From Chlorobiaceae bacterium (GTDB taxonomy: Bacteria > Bacteroidota > Chlorobiia > Chlorobiales > Chlorobiaceae), in contig JAAXWQ010000003.1 in the NCBI GenBank assembly GCA_013335115.1, forward strand, positions 186,001-250,000: a DNA stretch of 64,000 nucleotides, read 5' to 3'. Position 1 is the first letter of the stretch; each line of letters begins with the position of its first letter. This document shows positions 25,504-35,979 of the stretch, in pieces. A model generated the notes under the pieces. That model saw only the letters and a list, made by a program, of their open reading frames with translations, ran no database searches and was not told where the DNA came from. The position numbers and the translations under genes were made by a program.

Positions 25504-26328
25504 ATGCGCAAAACCTACACACTCGTCGTGCTCTGCATCTGCATGGGCGCAACTCCGCTGTACGCTTCGTTCGAGCCCGTCCCCACCGATCCGAGGAGCA
25601 TCGCCATGTCGGGATCGCTGGCCGCCGTCCCTGGCGACGCCTTCACCATGCGCTACAACCCCGCCGCCCCATCGTTGTCGAAAGGAGTCACCATCGCCGC
25701 AGCAGAATCCATCCCCTATGGTGACAGCATGCTCACGACCGTTTCGGGGGCCGCCAACTGGTCCGCGCTCCCGTTCGACCGTGACGGCGCCGTTTACGCT
25801 TCAGTGAGTCGGTTCGCCCCGGACGGGTACCGGGAGCTGACGGTTTCGGCAGGCTATGCCAGGAGGCTCTCCCCTTCGATCCATGTGGGCGTTTCCGCGT
25901 CACGGATGTCGATCGGCGTCACCGGCATGCCCGACCGCAACGCCACGGGGATCAACGCGGGAATCATGGCAGAGTTCGGTTCCGGCCTCATACTCGGTGC
26001 CGGCAGCTTCAACATCAACTCCCCGAAGATCGGGGCGGACAACCCCCTGCCCAGGACGACACTCGCCGGCCTGTCCTACCGGTTCGAAAACGGGAACCTC
26101 CTGACGGCCAATGCCCAGGGCGACCCCGACCGGCCCGGGCGCCTGCTCGCCGCGGGAGAGTTCTGGCTCATGCCGTCGGTCGTCATGATGATGGGCACGG
26201 GCACCAACCCGTCGGTCGTGTCGGCAGGCGCCGGCATCGGTATCGGCCCCGGAAGGATCACCGCAGCCGTCAGCCGCAACATCGACCTCGGCACAACCGC
26301 CGCCTTCGGCATCGAATTGGTACGGTAA
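25504..26328 (+). CDS. PorV/PorQ-like outer-membrane beta-barrel protein
   Basis: 274 residues with a signal peptide (MRKTYTLVVLCICMGATPLYA) and a barrel-like pattern of alternating strands. The start of the mature protein, DPRSIAMSGSLAAVPGDAF and RYNPAAPS, is the FadL/PorV/UPF0164 hallmark (usually ARAxGMGGAxxAxxxDAxAxxxNPA). Later strands have Gly-rich turns, and the C-terminus is an aromatic/basic strand (FGIELVR). Whether it serves type IX secretion or solute transport is unknown. It is divergent from the lemA operon; a longer in-frame frame exists upstream but lacks coding character. Confidence 0.7.
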   Translation: MRKTYTLVVLCICMGATPLYASFEPVPTDPRSIAMSGSLAAVPGDAFTMRYNPAAPSLSKGVTIAAAESIPYGDSMLTTVSGAANWSALPFDRDGAVYASVSRFAPDGYRELTVSAGYARRLSPSIHVGVSASRMSIGVTGMPDRNATGINAGIMAEFGSGLILGAGSFNINSPKIGADNPLPRTTLAGLSYRFENGNLLTANAQGDPDRPGRLLAAGEFWLMPSVVMMMGTGTNPSVVSAGAGIGIGPGRITAAVSRNIDLGTTAAFGIELVR

Positions 26329-26349
26329 AAAGAACCAAGGGGACACTCT

Positions 26350-28545
26350 TCAGCTCAAGAGGCGTTCGACGGTGAAGACCCCCTGCACCTTGCGGAGCTT
26401 GTCCATCAGGGTGGTGAGCTTGTCGGTGTTCTTGACGAAGACCATCAGGTTGCAGAAGAAGATGCCGTCTTTCGCGTTCAGGGCGATGCTCCGGATGTCG
26501 GTATCGAACTTGGAGATGACGCCGGTGATCTGGTTGGTCATGCCGATCTTGTCCTCCCCGACGACGCGGATGCCCGCGAGGAAGTTCGACTCGAGCTTCC
26601 GGTTCCAGGCCACCGCGACGATCCGCTCGCTCTTGATCAGGTTCTCGTTGGTGACGTTGACACAGTTCTTGCGGTGGATCTTGACGGAGCCCTCGGTGGT
26701 GACGAAGCCGATGATGTCGTCGCCGGGCACCGGGTTGCAGCACTTGGCGTAGGCGTAGGCGATGTTGCTGAGCCCCGAGATGACCACCTCGTCCTTGTGG
26801 TCGGAAGGGCGCTCCTGCACCTGGCGGGCGATCTCTGCGAAATCCTGGGCCGGCGTCTTGGCATGGGCGGCCTTTTCGGCGGCTTCAGCGGCCTTCTGCG
26901 GCTTGGTGATGCTCTCCATCACCTCCTCGCTGCTGATCTGCTGGTTGGCGAGTGCGCTGAAGAGGTCCGACGGCGTCTTGATGCCGTGGCCACGTATCGA
27001 GCGGATGGCGTCGTTTTCGGTGAAAAGCTTCTTGGTGCCTGAAAGCATCTTCTCCCAGATGCCGCGCCCCTTCTCGATCTCCAGTCGGCGCTCCTCGTTG
27101 ATGGCTGTGCGGATCTTCATCTTCGCCCGGTGGGTCACCACCATCTTGAGCCAGTCGGACTTGGGCTTCTGGTTCTTCGAGGTGATCACCTCGCAGCGGT
27201 CGCCCGACTTGAGCTCGGCGTTCAGGCGCACGATCTTGCCGTTCACCTTGGCGCCGATGCAGCCGTTCCCGATCTCGGTGTGGATGGCGTAGGCGAAGTC
27301 GATCGGCGTGGCGCCGGCCGGCAGGATCTTCATGTCGCCCTTCGGGGTGAACACGTAGATCTCGTCGTGGTAAAGGTTGAGCTTGAACCCCTCCATGAAG
27401 GCGGCGGCGGTGTCGGCGTCCTTGATCAGCTCCCGCGCCCACTTCAGGAACGAGTCGACGGCCGCGTCGTTCCTGGAGATCTTTTCCTTGTAGCGCCAGT
27501 GGGCCGCGACGCCGAGCTCGGCGAATTCGTGCATCCTCCGGGTCCTGATCTGCAGCTCGATCACGTACCCCTTCGGGCCGATGATGGCCGAATGGAGCGA
27601 CTGGTACCCGTTGTGCTTCGGGATGGAGATGTAGTCCTTGAAGTGGCGCGGGATCGGCGGGTACTTCTGGGTGATGTAACCGTAGACTGCGAAGCAGTCG
27701 GAGATCTTGTCGGTATCGATGATGACGCGGATGCCGTAAAGGTCGTGGATGTCCTCGAACTCCTTGTTCTTCTGCCGCATCTTGTTGTAGATCGAGAAGA
27801 GGTGCTTGGCGCGCCCCTGCACTTCGACCTTGAACCCCTGCTTTTCGAGGTCGTTCCGGATCGGTCCGATCATCTTGTCCATGTAGGCGATGCGGTCGTT
27901 CCTGCTGAGGCGTACCCTCTTGAGCAGGTAGTCGTACATCTCCGGGTCGATGTAGCGGAGCGCAAGGTTCTCCAGGTCGACCTTCATCTTGCCGAGGCCG
28001 AAGCGGTGGGCCAACGGAGCGTAGATGTCGCGCGTTTCGAGGGCCATCTTCACGCGGCGATGCTCGGGAAGCGAATCAAGGGTCCGCATGTTATGCAGGC
28101 GGTCACAAAACTTGATCAGGATCACCCTGATGTCCTTGACCATTGAAAGCAGCATCTTCCTGAATCCCTCGGCCTCGGTGGTCTCCCGGTTGGTCATGAT
28201 CTCGGAGATCTTGGTCAGCCCCTCGACGATTTCAGCCACCTCGGTGCCGAGTTCGGCGGCGATGTCCTCGTAGGTGTAGCCGCTGTCCTCGATCACGTCA
28301 TGGAGCAGTGCCGCCGCGACCGACACGCCGTCGAGCGGCAGTTCGGTGACCAGCAGCTTGGCGACCTCTACGGGATGGTAAAAGAAAGGTTCACCCGATG
28401 CGCGCTTCTCCCCTTCGTGCGCCCGGTAGCACATGAAGAAGGCTCGCTGGATGAGCGACTCGTCGTAGTTCTTGAGGTTCGCCCTGCAGAGGCGAAGGAT
28501 CTCGTGAAGCTTCTCGTAATGCTCCTGTTCTATCTGGGCCAGCAT
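26350..28545 (-). CDS. Bifunctional (p)ppGpp synthetase/hydrolase (RelA/SpoT)
   Basis: Long RSH protein of 731 residues that makes and degrades the alarmone ppGpp. It has an N-terminal HD hydrolase domain with HDVIEDSGYTYEDI (about 85-98), a synthetase domain (YGIRVIIDTDKISD and HFKDYISIPKHNGYQSLHSA), a TGS domain (about 400-460, IYVFTPKGDMKILPAGATPI), a zinc-finger-like region around AYAKCCNPVPGD, and a C-terminal ACT domain. The HD metal ligands are intact. The synthetase motif reads HFKD, near the basic RxKD of bifunctional enzymes rather than the acidic ExDD of RelA. It is the only long RSH in the window. Confidence 0.95.
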   Translation of the reverse strand: MLAQIEQEHYEKLHEILRLCRANLKNYDESLIQRAFFMCYRAHEGEKRASGEPFFYHPVEVAKLLVTELPLDGVSVAAALLHDVIEDSGYTYEDIAAELGTEVAEIVEGLTKISEIMTNRETTEAEGFRKMLLSMVKDIRVILIKFCDRLHNMRTLDSLPEHRRVKMALETRDIYAPLAHRFGLGKMKVDLENLALRYIDPEMYDYLLKRVRLSRNDRIAYMDKMIGPIRNDLEKQGFKVEVQGRAKHLFSIYNKMRQKNKEFEDIHDLYGIRVIIDTDKISDCFAVYGYITQKYPPIPRHFKDYISIPKHNGYQSLHSAIIGPKGYVIELQIRTRRMHEFAELGVAAHWRYKEKISRNDAAVDSFLKWARELIKDADTAAAFMEGFKLNLYHDEIYVFTPKGDMKILPAGATPIDFAYAIHTEIGNGCIGAKVNGKIVRLNAELKSGDRCEVITSKNQKPKSDWLKMVVTHRAKMKIRTAINEERRLEIEKGRGIWEKMLSGTKKLFTENDAIRSIRGHGIKTPSDLFSALANQQISSEEVMESITKPQKAAEAAEKAAHAKTPAQDFAEIARQVQERPSDHKDEVVISGLSNIAYAYAKCCNPVPGDDIIGFVTTEGSVKIHRKNCVNVTNENLIKSERIVAVAWNRKLESNFLAGIRVVGEDKIGMTNQITGVISKFDTDIRSIALNAKDGIFFCNLMVFVKNTDKLTTLMDKLRKVQGVFTVERLLS

Positions 28546-28650
28546 GGGCGTCGGGTACTCCGTTGCTTGTATGTTGACGAGGCGCGCTGCCGCGAGTCAC
28601 GTAATATGCTTTCCTTTATATATGAAATCGCCGGCAATGGACAATGCCCG

Positions 28651-30702
28651 TCACCCGGGATACTGCGTGATCTTCTCCTGCAGCATGACGATTTCGTCAC
28701 GCAGATACGCCGCTTTTTCGTAATCGGTCTCTTCAGCGGCGACCTGCATCTCGGAGCTCAGTTCTGCGACCATCTCCATCACCTCGTCACGGCTCATCCG
28801 GTTGAGCAGGCCCTGCAGCTCCAGCTCGGGCCGTTTCCGCAAGCCGAGGCGCTTGCGCCGGTACCGCTCCTCGGCATCAGCCACACTGGTGGTGTTCAGC
28901 ACCTCGTCGACCGACTTGATGATCGAACGGGGCTCTATGCCATGCTTCAGGTTGTACTCCTCCTGGACGGCCCGACGACGGGAGCTCTCGTCGAGCACCT
29001 GACGCATCGAGTCGGTGATTTTGTCGGCATAGAACAGAACCATGCCATCGACATTGCGCGCAGCCCTGCCGGCGATCTGCATGAGCGAGCGGGCATCGCG
29101 CAGGAACCCCTGCTTGTCGGCGTCGAGGATGGCCACGAGCGCCACCTCGGGCAGGTCCAGACCTTCGCGAAGCAGGTTGACCCCCACGAGCACGTCGATA
29201 TCGCCCGCCCGCAGCTCCCTGAGGATCTGCATGCGTTCGAGGCTCTTGATCTCCGAATGCAGGTACTGCGACCGTAGCCCCACCTTTCTGAACCAGGAGT
29301 GCAGGTCTTCGGACATGCGCTTGGTCAGGGTCATGACCAGCGACTTCTGCCCCTTGGCCATGCAGGCGCGGATGCGCGCAAGCAGGTGGTCGATCTGGCC
29401 GGTGATCGGGTGCACCTCGATGGGCGGGTCGAGCAGCCCCGTCGGGCGCACCAGCTGCTCGACAACCACGCCGCCCGACCGGGCAAGCTCATACTCCCCC
29501 GGCGTGGCGCTGACGCAGATGATCTGCGGTACCAGCTCCCCGAACTCCTCGAACCGCAGGGGACGGTTGTCCATAGCGGAGGGAAGGCGGAATCCGTGTT
29601 CGACGAGCACGGTCTTGCGCGAGCGGTCACCGCCATACATGCCGCGGATCTGCGGCAGGGTCACGTGCGATTCGTCGACGACGACCAGGTAATCGTCCGG
29701 GAAGTAGTCGAGCAGGCACCAGGGGCGCTCACCCGGCTGACGACCGGCGATATGGCGGGCATAGTTCTCGATTCCCGAACAGTAGCCGAGCTCCCTGATC
29801 ATCTCCAGGTCGTAACGGGTGCGCTCCTCGAGTCGCTGCGCCTCAACCAGCTTCTCCTCCTCCCGAAGCATGTTCAGCCGCCCGGCCAGCTCGTTCTCGA
29901 TGTCGAGCATCGCCCGCTCCAGCTTCGCCTCGTCGGCCACGAACTGCCGGGCAGGATAGATGAAGGCGTACTCGTCCGCTCCGATGACTTCACCGCTCTT
30001 CGGATCAAAGGTCTGCAGGCTGTCGACCTCGCTACCGAAGAATTCGACCCTCATGGCAAGCTCCTCATGGCCGGGGATCAGGTCGATCACGTCCCCGCGC
30101 ACCCGGAAGCGGCCGGGCGAAAGGTCAACGTCGTCCCTGAAGTAGTGCAGCGCCACGAGCTTCTGCAGGAATTCGTCACGGTCCATCTCCATGCCTCGCC
30201 GCAATTCGACGACCTGCGAGAGCCAGTCTTCCGGCGAACCGAGGCCGTAGATGCAGCTCACGGAGCTGACCACGATCACGTCGTTCCGCCCGCTGAGCAG
30301 CGAGCTGGTGGCCCTCAGCCGAAGCCGTTCGATCTCGTCGTTGATCTTGAGGTCCTTGGCGATATACTTGTCCAGCGAAGGGATGTAGGCTTCCGGCTGG
30401 TAGAAGTCGTAGTAACTGATGAAGTACTCGACCGCGTTGTCCGGGAAGAACTGGCAGAGCTCACCGTAGAGCTGCGCGGCCAGCGTCTTGTTATGGCTGA
30501 GCACCAGCGTCGGACGGTTGACGGCCGCGATGACGTTCGAGGCCGTGAACGTCTTCCCCGAGCCGGTGACGCCGAGCAGGGTCTGCCAGCGGTCGCCCCT
30601 CAGCACCCCCTCCGTCAGGGACCGGATAGCCTCAGGCTGGTCTCCGGTGGGACTGTAAGGGCTGACCAGCCTGAACTCTCCACCTGCTCTGTTACGCTGC
30701 AT
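28651..30702 (-). CDS. uvrB: UvrABC system protein B
   Basis: Damage-verifying helicase-like subunit of nucleotide excision repair. The 683 residues show Walker A GVTGSGKT (about 44-51), the beta-hairpin region ([18 protein letters not shown]), DESHVTLPQ, helicase motif [26 protein letters not shown], and a C-terminal UVR domain (about 640-675) for binding UvrC. Full length. It ends 105 bp before the RelA/SpoT gene; its start abuts a repeat cluster (30707-30737). Confidence 0.97.
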   Translation of the reverse strand: MQRNRAGGEFRLVSPYSPTGDQPEAIRSLTEGVLRGDRWQTLLGVTGSGKTFTASNVIAAVNRPTLVLSHNKTLAAQLYGELCQFFPDNAVEYFISYYDFYQPEAYIPSLDKYIAKDLKINDEIERLRLRATSSLLSGRNDVIVVSSVSCIYGLGSPEDWLSQVVELRRGMEMDRDEFLQKLVALHYFRDDVDLSPGRFRVRGDVIDLIPGHEELAMRVEFFGSEVDSLQTFDPKSGEVIGADEYAFIYPARQFVADEAKLERAMLDIENELAGRLNMLREEEKLVEAQRLEERTRYDLEMIRELGYCSGIENYARHIAGRQPGERPWCLLDYFPDDYLVVVDESHVTLPQIRGMYGGDRSRKTVLVEHGFRLPSAMDNRPLRFEEFGELVPQIICVSATPGEYELARSGGVVVEQLVRPTGLLDPPIEVHPITGQIDHLLARIRACMAKGQKSLVMTLTKRMSEDLHSWFRKVGLRSQYLHSEIKSLERMQILRELRAGDIDVLVGVNLLREGLDLPEVALVAILDADKQGFLRDARSLMQIAGRAARNVDGMVLFYADKITDSMRQVLDESSRRRAVQEEYNLKHGIEPRSIIKSVDEVLNTTSVADAEERYRRKRLGLRKRPELELQGLLNRMSRDEVMEMVAELSSEMQVAAEETDYEKAAYLRDEIVMLQEKITQYPG

Positions 30703-30706
30703 AAAA

Positions 30707-30737
30707 AATGATGAGTGCTGAATGATAAATGATGATG
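30707..30737. repeat. TGCTGAATGAT-type repeat before uvrB
   Basis: AT-rich run with ATGATGAGTGCTGAATGAT followed by AAATGATGATG. It shares the word GCTGAATG with the elements at 3727-3866. It begins five bases upstream of the uvrB start codon, so it occupies the position of the uvrB ribosome site. Confidence 0.55.
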
Positions 30738-30932
30738 TCCGAGTGTGGTCGGCAAAAGTCGTAACAAGAACGAATAAGCCCTGCTGTTAGTTCTTGACCC
30801 GGTCGCTGCAGCAGAGCCGGAGCAAGGTTTTCGGGAGCTTTTTTCCTGCCGGTTTGCAGGAATTTTCGTAATGTACGATTTTGGGCACCCGAATACACCG
30901 CGACGACGACTTATCGACCATGACGACGACCC

Positions 30933-33878
30933 ATGACCCGACCTCCTCTGAAACCGGCTGCCAGGACGGGAGCACTGCTTGCCTTCGGACTCCTGCTGCT
31001 TCACCTCATCTCCTGTAAATCAATGACGACCGAACAACAGCACTACCCATACACCACCGTCCCCGGCGACTCGTTGCACACGAGGATCTACAAGCTCGGC
31101 AACGGCCTGACCGTCTACATGAGCCCCAACAGCGACGAGCCGAGGATCTACACCTCCATCGCCGTCAGGGCGGGCAGCAAGAACGACCCCGCCGAAACCA
31201 CCGGCCTGGCCCACTACCTCGAGCACATGCTCTTCAAGGGCACCGACTCGATCGGCTCGCTCGATTATGAAAAGGAGCACGTCGAGCTGGAGAAGATCAT
31301 CGACCTGTACGAGAAGTACCGCACGACGAGCGATCCCGAAAAAAGGGCGGCCATCTACCGCGACATCGACAGCATCTCGAACGTAGCCGCGCAGTATACC
31401 GTGCCGAACGAGTACGACAAGCTGCTCAACTCCATCGGCGCCCACGGAACGAACGCCTACACCTGGGTCGAGCAGACGGTCTACATCAACGACATCCCCT
31501 CGAATGAGCTGGAGCGCTGGCTTTCCATCGAGGCCGAGCGGTTCCGCAACCCGGTCATGCGCCTGTTCCATACCGAGCTCGAGACGGTCTACGAAGAGAA
31601 GAACATGACGATGGACAGCGACAGCCGCAAGCTGTGGGAAGAGCTGTTCGGCGGGCTCTTCAGGAAGCACACCTACGGCACGCAAACCACCATCGGCAAG
31701 GCTGAGCACCTCAAGAAGCCGTCGATCCGGAACGTCATGGACTACTACCGCAGGTACTACGTGCCAAACAACATGGCCATCTGCATCGCCGGGGACTTCG
31801 ACCCGGACGCGGCCATCAGGCTGATCGACCACAAGTTCTCCGCCCTGGAACCGACGGCGGTGCCGGAGTTCCATCCCCCCGTCGAGCGGCCCGTCACCAA
31901 ACCGGTGGTCAGGACCGTGACCGGCCCCGAGGCCGAAGAGCTGGTACTCGGGTTCAGGTTCGGCGGGGCCGCTTCGCCCGATGCCGACCTGCTGACCATC
32001 GCCGACAAGATCCTCTTCAACCAGACCGCAGGCCTGATCGACCTGAACCTCAACCAGCGGCAGTTGGTGCTGGACGCCGGCTCGATGCTGGTCCTGATGA
32101 AAGACTACTCGGCCCATATCCTGAGCGCGAAACCGCGGGAGGGCCAGAGCCTCGACCAGGTCAGGGAGCTCCTGCTCGAACAGCTCGAACAGTTGAAGGA
32201 GGGCAAGTTCCCCGACTGGCTGATCGGAGCCGTCATCAACGACATCAGGCTCGAAGAGATCAAGCTCTACGAGACCAACCGCGGCCGCTCTGAAGCCTTT
32301 GTCGACACTTTCGTCTGGGGCATGGATTGGGACCGGCACGTCAGCCGCCTGGGCCGCCTCGAAAAGATCACGAAAGAGCAGGTCGTGGAGTTCGCCAGGA
32401 AGCACTACGGCAACAACTACGTGGCTGTCTACAAGAAACACGGCAAGCGCAAAAGCGAAGCGAAGATCCAGAAACCTGCGATCACCCCGATCAAGGTGAA
32501 CCGCGACCGCTCATCCTCATTCGCCGAAGAGCTGCTTTCGCGCAAGGCCGCAGAGGTGAAGCCGTCGTTCGTCGATTTCCGCAAGGATATCGGCTACCAT
32601 GACGTCACCCCCGACATCCGCCTCCATTACGTGCCGAACCGGGAGAACGACCTCTACAGCCTCTATTTCATCTTCGATACGGGCCTGAACCAGGACCGCA
32701 AGATCGACACCGCCCTGGACTACCTCTCCTACCTCGGCACCTCCAGGCTGACGCCTGCCGCACTGAACCAGGAGTTCTACAAGCTCGGAGCCTCCTTCTC
32801 GGTCTTCACCTCCGAAGACTACGTCTACCTGAAGCTCACCGGCCTGAAGCAGGACTTCCCCAGGGCGCTCGGCCTCCTCGACGAGCTGCTCGGCGACGCG
32901 AAGCCCGACCCGGAAGCGCTCGAAAAGCTCAAGGAGGGCATCCGCAAGGAGCGTGCCGACGATAAGCTCTCAAAGCGAAGGATCCTGTTCGAGGCGATGG
33001 TCAATTACGGCAAGTACGGCCCGAAATCGCCGTTCACCAACGTGCTGAGCGACCGTGAATTGGAGCGTCTCACCCCGCAGGAACTGCTGGAGGAGATCAG
33101 GCACCTCATGGGATACCGCCACCGCGTCCTCTACTACGGCCCGGAGAAACCTGATGCCCTGCTCGGTGAACTGAGGGGAATGAAGCATTTCGACCGCACG
33201 TTCAGCCCCGTCGCGACGGCGAACCCCTTCAAGGAGCTGGAAACCGACCGGAACCGGGTCTACGTGGTCGACTACGACATGAACCAGGCGGAGATCATCC
33301 TCCTGTCGAAAGGTGACGCGTACGACGCCTCAAGCGTCCCGCTCATCACGCTCTTCAACGAATATTACGGCGGCGGCATGTCGTCGGTGGTGTTCCAGGA
33401 GATGCGCGAAGCCAAGGCCCTTGCCTATTCGGTCTTCTCGGTCTATCGCCTGCCGAAGGAGAAGAGCCGCCACAGCTACGTGTTCAGCTACATCGGCACC
33501 CAGGCGGACAAGCTGCCCGAAGCGCTCGAAGGATTCGACGGGCTGATGCGCAAGCTGCCGGAGTCCCCGGAGCTGTTCACCTCGGCCAAGGCCGGCATCG
33601 AGCAGAAGATCCGGACCGAACGGCTCACCCGGAGCGAGATCCTCTTCGCCTGGGAGGAGGCCACGAGGCTCGGCCTCGACCACGACATCAGGAAGGAGGT
33701 CTTCGAGAAGACCCCTGCACTCGAGTTCAGTGACATCGAACGATTCCATGCGACGAAGTTCGGGAACCGCAACCAGGTAATGCTCGTCCTGGGTAAAACG
33801 AAGGATATCGACCTCGAGACCCTCAGGAAGCACGGAGAGGTCACCTTCCTCACCCTCGACGAGATCTTCGGCTACTGA
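30933..33878 (+). CDS. M16-family zinc metallopeptidase lipoprotein
   Basis: Exported 981-residue peptidase with a lipoprotein signal (lipobox LISC, Cys28). Two M16 modules follow. The first has the inverted zinc motif HYLEH (H94, E97, H98) and a downstream Glu. The second (from about 500) lacks the zinc motif and is the usual inactive partner half. It resembles pitrilysin/PqqL-type periplasmic peptidases that degrade oligopeptides; the natural substrate is unknown. It lies upstream of the LptF/G gene but the 73-bp gap makes co-transcription uncertain. It starts 230 bp from uvrB, divergently. Confidence 0.92.
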   Translation: MTRPPLKPAARTGALLAFGLLLLHLISCKSMTTEQQHYPYTTVPGDSLHTRIYKLGNGLTVYMSPNSDEPRIYTSIAVRAGSKNDPAETTGLAHYLEHMLFKGTDSIGSLDYEKEHVELEKIIDLYEKYRTTSDPEKRAAIYRDIDSISNVAAQYTVPNEYDKLLNSIGAHGTNAYTWVEQTVYINDIPSNELERWLSIEAERFRNPVMRLFHTELETVYEEKNMTMDSDSRKLWEELFGGLFRKHTYGTQTTIGKAEHLKKPSIRNVMDYYRRYYVPNNMAICIAGDFDPDAAIRLIDHKFSALEPTAVPEFHPPVERPVTKPVVRTVTGPEAEELVLGFRFGGAASPDADLLTIADKILFNQTAGLIDLNLNQRQLVLDAGSMLVLMKDYSAHILSAKPREGQSLDQVRELLLEQLEQLKEGKFPDWLIGAVINDIRLEEIKLYETNRGRSEAFVDTFVWGMDWDRHVSRLGRLEKITKEQVVEFARKHYGNNYVAVYKKHGKRKSEAKIQKPAITPIKVNRDRSSSFAEELLSRKAAEVKPSFVDFRKDIGYHDVTPDIRLHYVPNRENDLYSLYFIFDTGLNQDRKIDTALDYLSYLGTSRLTPAALNQEFYKLGASFSVFTSEDYVYLKLTGLKQDFPRALGLLDELLGDAKPDPEALEKLKEGIRKERADDKLSKRRILFEAMVNYGKYGPKSPFTNVLSDRELERLTPQELLEEIRHLMGYRHRVLYYGPEKPDALLGELRGMKHFDRTFSPVATANPFKELETDRNRVYVVDYDMNQAEIILLSKGDAYDASSVPLITLFNEYYGGGMSSVVFQEMREAKALAYSVFSVYRLPKEKSRHSYVFSYIGTQADKLPEALEGFDGLMRKLPESPELFTSAKAGIEQKIRTERLTRSEILFAWEEATRLGLDHDIRKEVFEKTPALEFSDIERFHATKFGNRNQVMLVLGKTKDIDLETLRKHGEVTFLTLDEIFGY

Positions 33879-33951
33879 AGATGGGCATGGGCGGCACCAG
33901 AGGACGGCATCCGGCGCATAAAAGCCGGCGCATACCGGCAGGGAGGGCGCG

Positions 33952-35025
33952 ATGAAGATCGTTGACCGCTACATCTCCAGGGATTTCCTGGTCACCTTCA
34001 TATTCTCGTCGGCCAGCTTCGTGTCGCTGTTCACCCTGATCCACATGGTGGACAACCTGGACGACTTCTACAAGCATCATGTCCCCGGCTGGCGGATCGT
34101 CATGTTCTACCTCAGCAGCCTCCCGGAGACCCTCCTGGTCACTACCCCGCTGAGCGTGCTGCTCGCCTCGCTGTTCGTCACCGGGAAACTCTCGATGCAG
34201 AGCGAGCTCCCCGCACTGAAATCAGCCGGCCTCAGCCTCGGCCGCCTGCTCAGGCCGTTCCTGCTCGTCGCCTCCTGCATCACCCTGTTCAATTTCGCGA
34301 ACTCCTGCTGGATCGTCCCCTCCATGTATGACTGGGCGAGAGGCTTCGAGAAGCGTTACCTGAGGAACGAAAGCCGTGAAGACGACATCGTGCACATCCG
34401 CGAGTCGAACGACAGGATCCTGACTGTCGGCCATATCGGCGCCGACCTGGAGAGCGCCTGGTCGGTCTCCCTCGAGGAGTTCAAGGGGCATCGCCTGGTA
34501 TCGAGGATCGACGCCGACTCCCTCAGGGTCACCCCCTCAGGCGGGAAGTGGCGCTTCTACCATGCCCGGCACCGCTCGTTCACCGACAACGGGGAGACCC
34601 TTACCGTACATGACGGTGCTGAACCCGTCGATATCCGCCTGTCGCCAGACACCTTCAGGATGCTCAACGCCGACCCCGACCAGATGAGCGTCTGGCAGCT
34701 CTACCGCTTCATCCGCCACCAGGAGGATGCCGGCATTTCCGGGCTCGATCGGGCAAGGGTCAAACTCCATACCAAAATCGCCCTCCCCTTCGCCGGAGTG
34801 ATCATCATCATGATCGGTGTGCCGCTCTCGACCAGGAAAAAACGGAGCGGCCTGGCGCTCGAAGCCACCATCAGCCTGCTGGTGGGATTCCTCTACCTCG
34901 GCATGCAGAAAACACTGACCGGCATCGGCTACAGCGGCTTCATCAACCCCGCGCTGGCGGCATGGCTGCCGAACATCATCTTCATGGCTGCCGGTGCGGC
35001 CATCTACCGGACGGCAAACGACTGA
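33952..35025 (+). CDS. LptF/LptG-family lipopolysaccharide export permease (YjgP/YjgQ)
   Basis: Inner-membrane permease that works with the ATPase LptB to extract LPS. The 357 residues have three N-terminal membrane helices (about 10-125), a periplasmic beta-jellyroll domain (about 130-260, with HIREQNDRI-type strands, here HIRESNDRILTVGH) and three C-terminal helices. The characteristic start KIVDRYISRDFLVTF and the PLSTRKKRSG loop are present. Start GATGAAG is preceded by GGAGGGCGCG. It ends four bases before the SAM hydrolase gene, so the two are co-transcribed. Confidence 0.9.
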   Translation: MKIVDRYISRDFLVTFIFSSASFVSLFTLIHMVDNLDDFYKHHVPGWRIVMFYLSSLPETLLVTTPLSVLLASLFVTGKLSMQSELPALKSAGLSLGRLLRPFLLVASCITLFNFANSCWIVPSMYDWARGFEKRYLRNESREDDIVHIRESNDRILTVGHIGADLESAWSVSLEEFKGHRLVSRIDADSLRVTPSGGKWRFYHARHRSFTDNGETLTVHDGAEPVDIRLSPDTFRMLNADPDQMSVWQLYRFIRHQEDAGISGLDRARVKLHTKIALPFAGVIIIMIGVPLSTRKKRSGLALEATISLLVGFLYLGMQKTLTGIGYSGFINPALAAWLPNIIFMAAGAAIYRTAND

Positions 35026-35029
35026 CCTC

Positions 35030-35839
35030 ATGGAGGAGCAGCCAATCATCGTCCTCCTGACCGATTTCGGCACCGGCGACGCCTTCGTCGGCGTCATGAA
35101 AGGAGTAATCGCCTCGATCTGCCGGCAGTCGAGGGTCATCGACCTGACCCACGCCGTCCGGGCTCAGGATATCACCGAAGCGGCATTCCACCTCGAAAGC
35201 GCCCTGCCCTACTTCCCCGACGGCACGATCTTCGTCTGCGTCGTCGATCCTGGCGTCGGCACCTCCCGGCGCCCCATCGCCGTCGAAGCAGGGCCGTTCC
35301 GGTTCCTCGCTCCCGACAACGGCCTGCTCACCCCCATTTTCGAACGCTGGCCAGACGCCCGGTGCAGGGTCCTCGACGACGCCCGGCACCACCTGCCCTC
35401 GCCAAGCAGCACCTTCCACGGCCGCGACATCTTCTCCCCTGTTGCGGCACACCTTGCGACAGGCATGGCCTTCGACACCCTTGGCACCACTGCACCCCCG
35501 GAATCATGCACCCGGATCGAACGCTTCACCAACAGACCCCTCGAGCGGAAAAAAGGCTGGACTGGCCGGGTGGTTACGATCGACCGCTTCGGCAACGTCG
35601 TCACTTCGTTCTGCGCGACAACGCTCGACGGCGGCGACGCATGGTGCGTCTCGGCGGGAAGTTCGGGCTGCCTCCCCATCGTGAAGGCCTATGGCGACGT
35701 TGATGACGGCATGCCCCTCGCCTACGTCGGCAGCAGCGGCATGATCGAGATTGCCGTACGCAACGGCGACGCATCAAGGGAACTGGGCATCGACCGGCAA
35801 ACCCCCATCCGCCTGGTTGCCTTACGTCGACCGGAGTGA
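35030..35839 (+). CDS. S-adenosyl-L-methionine hydrolase (adenosine-forming; DUF62)
   Basis: Family related to fluorinase and chlorinase, which in most bacteria uses water to split SAM to adenosine and methionine. The 269 residues contain LLTDFGTGDAFVGVMKG (SAM-binding Asp), DPGVGTSRRPI and HGRDIFSPVAAHL, with the C-terminal beta-barrel. The FHGRD segment fits the family's conserved RDxF-type residues. The family includes no proven transporter link, so the position after the LPS permease is probably incidental. The start at 35030 follows the LptF/G stop after four bases; longer in-frame starts lie inside that gene. Confidence 0.9.
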   Translation: MEEQPIIVLLTDFGTGDAFVGVMKGVIASICRQSRVIDLTHAVRAQDITEAAFHLESALPYFPDGTIFVCVVDPGVGTSRRPIAVEAGPFRFLAPDNGLLTPIFERWPDARCRVLDDARHHLPSPSSTFHGRDIFSPVAAHLATGMAFDTLGTTAPPESCTRIERFTNRPLERKKGWTGRVVTIDRFGNVVTSFCATTLDGGDAWCVSAGSSGCLPIVKAYGDVDDGMPLAYVGSSGMIEIAVRNGDASRELGIDRQTPIRLVALRRPE

Positions 35840-35979
35840 AGCTTTTCCTGAAATCCTGAAGGATTCAGCGCTTGAAGCATCCGGAAACGTCGTCAATACC
35901 AAGAGTACCTGATGAAGCATCCGGGGAACCCCGGGAGCATCGACACGTGAAGCACAACACAAGAAAACAAGGGATTCCC

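Noticed and set aside
30841-30866. Hairpin with TTTT upstream of the M16 peptidase gene
   Set aside because: The seven-base stem TTCCTGC/GCAGGAA is short and sits at no obvious gene end; too weak to call a terminator.
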